A DNA stretch of 64,000 nt from Bactericera cockerelli (taxonomy: Eukaryota > Arthropoda > Insecta > Hemiptera > Triozidae), in NCBI GenBank assembly GCA_024516035.1, contig CM044956.1, positions 10,110,878-10,174,877 of the forward strand. The letters are read 5' to 3'. Below the pieces are notes generated by a model. That model saw nothing but the letters and a program-made list of their open reading frames with translations. It was not told the DNA's origin and did no database searches. Shown in pieces: positions 58,228-64,000 of this stretch. A program made the translations under genes and the position numbers. How positions within the stretch are numbered: the first letter of the stretch is position 1; each line of letters opens with the position of its first letter.

Positions 58228-58375
58228 GCCCGCGATATCTACGAGGAAGCAATCCAGACCGTGACAACGGTACGGGATTTCACGCAGGTGTTCGACGCGT
58301 ACGCTCAGTTCGAAGAACTAAGCCTCAACAGACGGATGGAGGAAATCGCAGAGAACCCTACTCCTGACGAAGAAG
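58228..58375 (+). CDS. XAB2: SYF1/XAB2 exon f
   Basis: Acceptor ttccattctctcag, donor GAAG|GTAAAG. Encodes ARDIYEEAIQTVTTVRDFTQ, then VFDAYAQFEELSLNRRM and an acidic end (NPTPDEE). HAT repeat signature and family match. Ends with the first nucleotide of a Glu codon. Two earlier copies of its acceptor lie 50 and 100 bp upstream. Confidence 0.94.
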
Positions 58376-58417
58376 GTAAAGATCAGAACCTGGAGCATGA
58401 TTATTTAATCTCTTTTT

Positions 58418-58555
58418 TTTTGTGAGGATAGGAAAATTTTCTAAAGACACCCAGCTACCTCACTCCCTGGGGTGTGGGATTTTTACCCACTAAAAACCTA
58501 TCCTCAGAAGACGTATGAGATCCCGGAACCGTGTGATACATTACTTCGGGATAAT
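58418..58555 (+). mobile_element. dispersed repeat L
   Basis: Near-identical to 25895-26040. taatctctttt occurs at both edges (about 58407 and 58553), a likely target-site duplication. Confidence 0.8.
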
Positions 58556-58587
58556 CTCTTTTATTGATTTACTTTTTTTTTCAATGT

Positions 58588-58848
58588 TGCACGATTACCT
58601 CAGTGGAAAGATACTCGCTTTTTATGCGGAAGTTCCCCGGTTCGAACCCCTGAGCCGACGAAAGATGTCTTTAAAATTGGGTTGACATTTTTTAAGTGGA
58701 CCTATTACCTTCCGGTGCGTTGATGTTGACTCAGCACCTAAATAGAAAGTATTGTGTCATTGTCACTTATCGCTCATCAAAAGATGAGCAAGCTATATAA
58801 AAAATTACAAACGTCTACATGTTATTTCATGGCTACGAAAAAAATGAA
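58588..58848 (+). mobile_element. tRNA-headed SINE (family M)
   Basis: tRNA-like head (attacctcagtggaaagata, B box ggttcgaacccc), then a body shared with 52825-52972. Confidence 0.7.
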
Positions 58849-59171
58849 CTTGTGTGAACGTCACACAAATTTTCTTATGCTTTGAAAAGATTCCGCTACT
58901 GGTGACTTTAAATATTATTTTTTTCGAAACAGTTACCTTCACCGACAGCATTGAAAAACTTTTTTGTATTGTTAATATTTTATGTCTATTAGGCTATTTT
59001 AGTATATAATGGAACGTTTTTATCCTTTAAAATACAAATAGAGCTACTTCTAGCTCGTCCTAGCTCACAGTCTATTTCAAAGTTCTTCTCAATATTAACA
59101 GGCCCTATTCATTGCTGAGGACTAGCTAGAGCTATCTTCTCAACTCTGTGTTGTTGCGCCAGACCCCTCAC

Positions 59172-59372
59172 TATAATAGGGTTGGGTGGAAAAGATTGCC
59201 ACAGGCAATAACCCCGCCCTTTAGGTAGGACATAACTTCAACTTCATTATCTTTTTTTTTCTTCTTGTATATTTGCTTAATTTTCTTGTTTTTCTTTATA
59301 TTTCATTGTATTCTACTGTATATATTTTTTGTTCTACCTAATAAAGCTTAAAAAATAATAATAATAATAATA
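59172..59372 (+). mobile_element. LINE 3'-end fragment (family W)
   Basis: gggttgggtggaaaagattg through the (ATA)n tail; nearly the same block recurs at 60046-60222, both following a partial exon-g copy. Confidence 0.7.
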
Positions 59373-59985
59373 AACCCTTCTGATTACAGAGGATATAGAG
59401 CTGGAGCTAGAGCACTATAATAATAAACCCTTCTGATTACAGATGATATAGAGCTGGAGCTAGAGCACTATAATAATAAACCCTTCTGATTACAGAGGAT
59501 ATAGAGCTGGAGCTAGAGCACTATAATAATAAACCCTTCTGATTACAGATGATATAGAGCTGGAGCTAGAGCACTATAATAATAAACCCTTCTGATTACA
59601 GATGATATAGAGCTGGAGCTAGAGCACTATAATAATAAACCCTTCTGATTACAGAGGATATAGAGCTGGAGCTAGAGCACTATAATAATAAACCCTTCTG
59701 ATTACAGATGATATAGAGCTGGAGCTAGAGCACTATAATAATAAACCCTTCTGATTACAGATGATATAGAGCTGGAGCTAGAGCACTATAATAATAAACC
59801 CTACTGATTACAGAGGATATAGAGCTAGAGCACTATAATAATTAATAATAAACCCTTCTGATTACAGAGGATATAGAGCTAGAGCACTATAATAATTAAT
59901 AATAAACCCTTCTGATTACAGAGGATATAGAGCTAGAGCACTATAATAATAAACCCTACTGATTACAGAGGATATAGAGCTGGAG
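59373..59985 (+). repeat. 12-unit array of exon-g acceptor copies (53-bp period)
   Basis: ctgattacag, the acceptor-like core, starts at 59380, 59433, 59486, 59539, 59592, 59645, 59698, 59751, 59804, 59858, 59912 and 59959 (53 bp nine times, then 54, 54, 47). Each is followed by a copy of the exon-g start (gatatagagctggagct, shortened in the last units). The true acceptor is at 60226-60235. A unit used as exon would stop within about 16 codons at the TGA of the next cttctgattacag. Confidence 0.95.
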
Positions 59986-60045
59986 CTATCTTCTCAACTC
60001 TGTGTTGCTGCGCCAGAACCCTCACTATAATAATAAAAAGGGTTG

Positions 60046-60222
60046 GGTGGAAGAGATTGCCACAGGCAATAACCCCGCCCTTTAGGTAGGACATTTCTCT
60101 CTTTTTTTTCCTTCTTGTATATTTGTTTAATCTTTTTGTTTTTCTTCATATTTCATTGTGTTCTACTGCATATATTTTTTGTTCTACCTAATAAAGCTTA
60201 AAAAAAATAATAATAATAAACT
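60046..60222 (+). mobile_element. LINE 3'-end fragment (family W), second copy
   Basis: Matches 59172-59372 closely and lies just before the true exon g. Confidence 0.7.
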
Positions 60223-60235
60223 CTTCTGCTTACAG

Positions 60236-60408
60236 AGGATATAGAGCTGGAGCTGCGCCTAGCGCGCCTGGAAGACCTAATGGAGCGCCGCCTGCTGCTC
60301 CTCAACTCTGTGTTGCTCCGTCAGAACCCTCACAATGTCCTCGAGTGGCACAAGCGTGTGCAGCTCTACGACGGGAAACCACTCGACATTATCCGCACCT
60401 ACACCGAG
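60236..60408 (+). CDS. XAB2: SYF1/XAB2 exon g (last exon in window)
   Basis: Acceptor cttctgcttacag, donor ACCGAG|GTAACT. Encodes EDIELELRLARLEDLMERR, then LLLLNSVLLRQNPHNVLEWH and KRVQLYDGKPLDIIRTYTE, matching XAB2. Exons a-g sum to 1092 nt, exactly 364 codons, with all junction phases consistent. The family is usually about 800-850 residues, so more than half, including further HAT repeats, lies past the right edge; no further exon was found before 64000. Confidence 0.94.
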
Positions 60409-61386
60409 GTAACTGGTCCGTGTATATCACGATTAGCTCAGTAGTGAGATACTTGCTTGTCATGAAAATAATAATAATAGTTTATTTATTTATTTTCTTT
60501 ATAAAGAAACATTTATACAAAGGTACTTCTCCTAAGCTTTGAAGAGCTTCTAAGAGTGTTTTTGTATTGTAATAATAATATGCCCCAATGTCACCCAATT
60601 TGGGCAAGAGCGTTTATTTGCAGTAAACTACAAAATGTATGAACATTATATTGAGTCAGCTCAAGAATAATCAAGAGTAGGTACAGTTAAATCACAAAAA
60701 TACATAATAAAAAGTTACAGATTATTTATCAATAGATTATGAACCTACAAAACATGAGCCTACAGAATTATTCAAATACAGAATTGTTTATGTATTACTT
60801 ACGAGTAAATATTTGCTTATTATTACTAATATTATTTTAATTTTATTTATTTGAGCATGTGACCATTTAATAATAATATTCTGAGAGTTAGGTGATGATA
60901 TAGATTGCTTACCCCTCCTAAGGTAGAAAATGCTGTGAACATGAACCTCGCCTGGTGGTTAACCTTCCATTAAAAGAGCATCATTATTTTGATAGTCATA
61001 TGCCTAGCCATTATTGTATTTACTCATAGTAATATGTGTAGATCTCAGAAAAACATTGTCTCATTAATATTATTAAGAAGGTTGGCATTAGGTATATTTG
61101 AAGTATATTTGTACAGTAATTAAAACACGGTTTAATATTGCACACGTCCATAAGATTAAAAATAATCTAAAATAATTAAATAAAAGATATAAATAAACAA
61201 TGGCTAGAAGAATTGAAAAGATCTATGGTAAAAAAGACTGGAGACCCAAGATCAGGAAATTATTTGCTGCAACAAATAAGACTTGCAGTTCAACGAGGTA
61301 ATGCTGCAAGCGTTTTGGGTTGTCATCCCAATGATGATGTGCTAAACAATGTTTTTTTTTTTATATTCAATAAAATAAAACAAATT
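60409..61386 (+). other. SYF1 intron
   Basis: SINE-head fragment (gattagctcagtagtgagat) at 60431, family-N body at 60855-60990, LINE-tail-like ATA/ATT arrays. A peptide relic is listed separately. Confidence 0.5.
61213..61350 (+). pseudogene. peptide relic of unknown mobile element
   Basis: Includes LLQQIRLAVQRGNAASVLG, similar to a peptide encoded at 35316-35540. It is interrupted by a T run. Family not recognised. Confidence 0.35.
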
Positions 61387-61681
61387 GTATTCTCTATATT
61401 TTTTTTTTTTTTTAAGTGGGGTTTAACGTCGCTTTCAACTGCCATGGTCATATCACGACGGGGGTTTTACCCTCCATTCGCAGGAAACTCACAAACCTGC
61501 TACTCACATTGACCTCACCCAGCCTGAGTGGGGCCGGGAAAAGCCAGCGTCACGAGAATTAGTATTTGAATGGTCACCCATCCAAGTCTTAACCTCGCTG
61601 GATGTCGCTTAACTTCGGTGTTCTGAAGGGAACCGGTGTATTCAACATGCCATCGACGCTGGCTAGTATTCTCTATATTTT
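61387..61681 (-). mobile_element. 5S rRNA-derived SINE, full length with TSD
   Basis: Complete head and body in minus orientation. GTATTCTCTATATTTT-type repeats at 61387 and 61666-61681. Confidence 0.9.
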
Positions 61682-61770
61682 AATAATTATTCTGTCCCAT
61701 ATAGGACAGAATAATTAAAAATATGTATATATATAAATCTAAAAGATATAAATAATTAATAATAGGTATA

Positions 61771-62970
61771 CAGGGTGGACCAAAAAAACGTTTACACCCG
61801 TTAATGGTAGATTACTGACGACATTTCCAGGCCGGATCTGCAATCCGTTTTTTCAGATTCGCCTTCGTAACTGCACAAAGTGATTTTTTGCAACTTTCCG
61901 AAAAAGTCCGACTTTGGCTTATTCTTCAGGTCAGAACTTTTTTCCTGTTTAAGATGAGTTGATTCTGAACAATTTTGCAGAAAGCCAACAAAATTTTGAT
62001 GTTTCTAGCTACACTACTTTGTTTTTTACGATTTAGTTTGTCATATTTTTTTACACCTGAACAGAAAAAAAACACCCAAAAAAACTTTTTTACTAAATAA
62101 AACACTCGACATTTGTCCGAACAAATTTTGGCACAGACATGGGCAAGTTTGATAAAAGTTGGCGGCCGCCCCGAGGATGCTAAAAAATAATTTTACGATT
62201 TTTTATCACGTGATCTTCTGGGAAAAATTATTAGATGTTTGCCAAAAACTCTTCAAAAATCCTAAGAGTTTTCTAGCTGTAGACTGTGTAAGGGCGTCTT
62301 GTATTGTTTACAAAGATTGTTTACATTGCTTTATTTGAATAACGCGGTCTCACATGCCTTCATCAGCCAGTTTAGGAAAATTCAAATGATAAATTTCGTG
62401 CATCTCAGATTGTCAGTTGAGTTAGCTAGATGTGGTAGTGCTACGAGTGTTAGTCGCATGACCGAAGTTCAATTTTCGGCGGTCACTATTATTTTAATTA
62501 TCAAAAAAATCTGATGGAATATTTTATTCATACCTGTATCTGACCTGTTGTAACACCAACAACTTATGGTTTTTTTGGGGGTAATACCATCTGTAAATTG
62601 AGTTATATCAGATACTATTGGTATCATAATACACATAATTATTATTCATGTAAGCCCCTGAGAGACTTCCTTGCTAATGTAAGGATGGTTTTTCTTATGC
62701 TTCCCTACGAGAGAAAAAAAAACTAGCGAATTTTCCAAACGAAAATAGAGTTTATGAAATAAATCCAGGTAAATATGTAGGTAGGTTCTTCTATCATAAA
62801 CAAAACTAAAATTAAATAACAAATATATTTACCGATTGCCAACTCTTAATAGAAGTCTTGAAAAAAACAAGATAATATTTTGTAAAATTAATAAACTTTT
62901 GCAGTCTTTATTATGTTTTATACTATCTCTCTCTCTCTCTTTCTCTCTCTCTCTTTCTCTCTCTCTCTGT

Positions 62971-63004
<34 letters not shown>

Positions 63005-63965
63005 CCTTCTCAATTCCCTTAAAGGAACTGTTGAAAGTGGCGTCCAGGCGTCCACCTTCCTGGATGCAAAGTTTGAACCTCTTCAACATGTTCCGTCAAA
63101 TGTTGCGGAAGATTCCAGGTTTTTTTTTCTGTCAGTTCATCGAATGCCAACAGGATTCTTGCTACCAGATTTCGTAAACTATGTTTTTCACGTGATCCCA
63201 AATGTTCCTGTTGGCAACTCCATATGCTAAATGCATATCTGCCATTTCAGCATCCGAATAATAATAATTATGTAACTTGTACTAAAAAAAACTGAAGAAG
63301 TTTAAAGATAATATTTCATAGAATGCAGAAAAATATGCTTGAAAACTATCATCGAGAACAAACAATCATTCATTTGACTGGCCTTTAATTAGTTCCAAGG
63401 AAAATGATTATCAGACATAAATAGCTAATTACTCTTTGAGTACAAGACGACCCTACACGGTCAACACTTTTAAGATTTTGAACATCATTTTTTGAGACTT
63501 ACCTGGTTTGTTTACCCAGGAGATCACGTGATAAAAAATCGTAAAATTATTTTTTAGCATCCTTGGGGTAGCCGCCAACTTTTATCAAACTTGCCCATGT
63601 CTGTTCCCAAATTTTCTCGGGAAAATCTTGAGTGTTTCAAAGTGTAAAAAATTTACATGAGAATTTTTTTTCTATTCAGGTGTCAAAAAAGATGCCAAAC
63701 CAAACCGTAAAAAACAAAGTAGTGTAGCTAGAAACATCGAAATTTTGTTGGCTATCTGCAGAAATGTTCAGAATGAACTCATCTTAAACAGGAAAAAAGT
63801 TCTGACCTGAAGAATAAGCCAAAGTCGGACTTTTTCAGAAAGTTGCAAAAAATCACTTTGTGCAGTTATAAAGGCGAATCCGAAAAAACGGATTGCAGAT
63901 CCGTCCTAGAAATGTCGTCACTAATCTACCATTAACGGGTGTAAACGTTTTTTTGGTCCACCCTG
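61771..63965. mobile_element. 2.2-kb element with ~445-bp terminal inverted repeats
   Basis: Ends cagggtggaccaaaaaaacg and its complement, flanked by TA. The inverted match runs to about 62215 on the left and from about 63520 on the right (gatcacgtgat, cttgcccatgtctg). The centre has a (CT)n tract at 62924-63006 and a short unidentified open frame. No transposase recognised. Confidence 0.88.
62924..63006. repeat. (CT)n microsatellite
   Basis: ctctct run with a few interruptions (ttt, gt, cc); translated repeats on either strand are artefacts. Confidence 0.95.
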
Positions 63966-64000
63966 TATAGGTTGGGGGCATTCATGTGTAAAACGTGGAA

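Larger units (their letters stand above)
58376..60235 (+). other. SYF1 intron with repeats and partial exon-g copies
   Basis: Holds repeat L, a family-M SINE, two LINE 3' ends, two partial exon-g copies (about 59120-59172 and 59975-60030) and the 12-unit array. Confidence 0.8.

Noticed and set aside
62829..63177. Leu/Ser- or Arg/Glu-rich frames over the CT tract
   Set aside because: Translated microsatellite.

Overview
The window is animal DNA, almost certainly insect: AT-rich, spliceosomal introns with GT/AG borders, many degenerate non-LTR, Tc1/mariner, piggyBac and SINE insertions, and a cluster of zinc-finger exons of the type known from the insect BTB gene longitudinals lacking (lola). 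A hemipteran is my guess from general character only; no sequence feature proves the order.

Left half (about 354-33890, minus strand): 22 separate zinc-finger exons, each preceded by a polypyrimidine tract and AG acceptor and each ending in its own stop. In 21 of 22 the reading frame begins after two exon nucleotides, so all would complete the same split codon (phase-1 intron; GNN if the common donor exon ends in G). This is the layout of alternative 3' terminal exons: one shared upstream part spliced to one exon at a time. Three exons (354-769, 3211-3875, 9688-10085) have the classic lola C2HC + C2H2 pair. The other nineteen begin with a short C2HC module followed by two or more C2H2 fingers. 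Three exons are visibly broken (7645-7921, 21833-22189, 22316-22658) and one has a mismatched phase (5426-5927). One large exon (18465-19945) carries two complete modules. No BTB or other common exon is visible, so the 5' part must lie beyond the right edge or elsewhere.

Middle (about 34-53 kb): no convincing host gene. It holds a TIR element with nested perfect hairpins (34377-36268), a 31-bp minisatellite, a piggyBac C-terminal remnant, a GA-rich/CT-rich GC island, a 5'-truncated LINE reverse transcriptase (44028-44861) and several SINEs.

Right (53311-60408, plus strand): seven exons of the spliceosomal HAT-repeat protein SYF1/XAB2 (Drosophila fandango). They join to exactly 364 in-frame codons; the first exon and C-terminal part lie outside or were not found. 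Its introns are full of repeats, including a 12-copy array in which each unit carries a copy of the exon-7 splice acceptor and exon start. The last 2.2 kb is an element with about 445-bp terminal inverted repeats.

Repeats of note: a SINE family with a 5S rRNA-derived head (five copies with clear target-site duplications plus decayed bodies), several tRNA-headed SINE families, and tandem repeats seeded from coding-exon edges in both genes.
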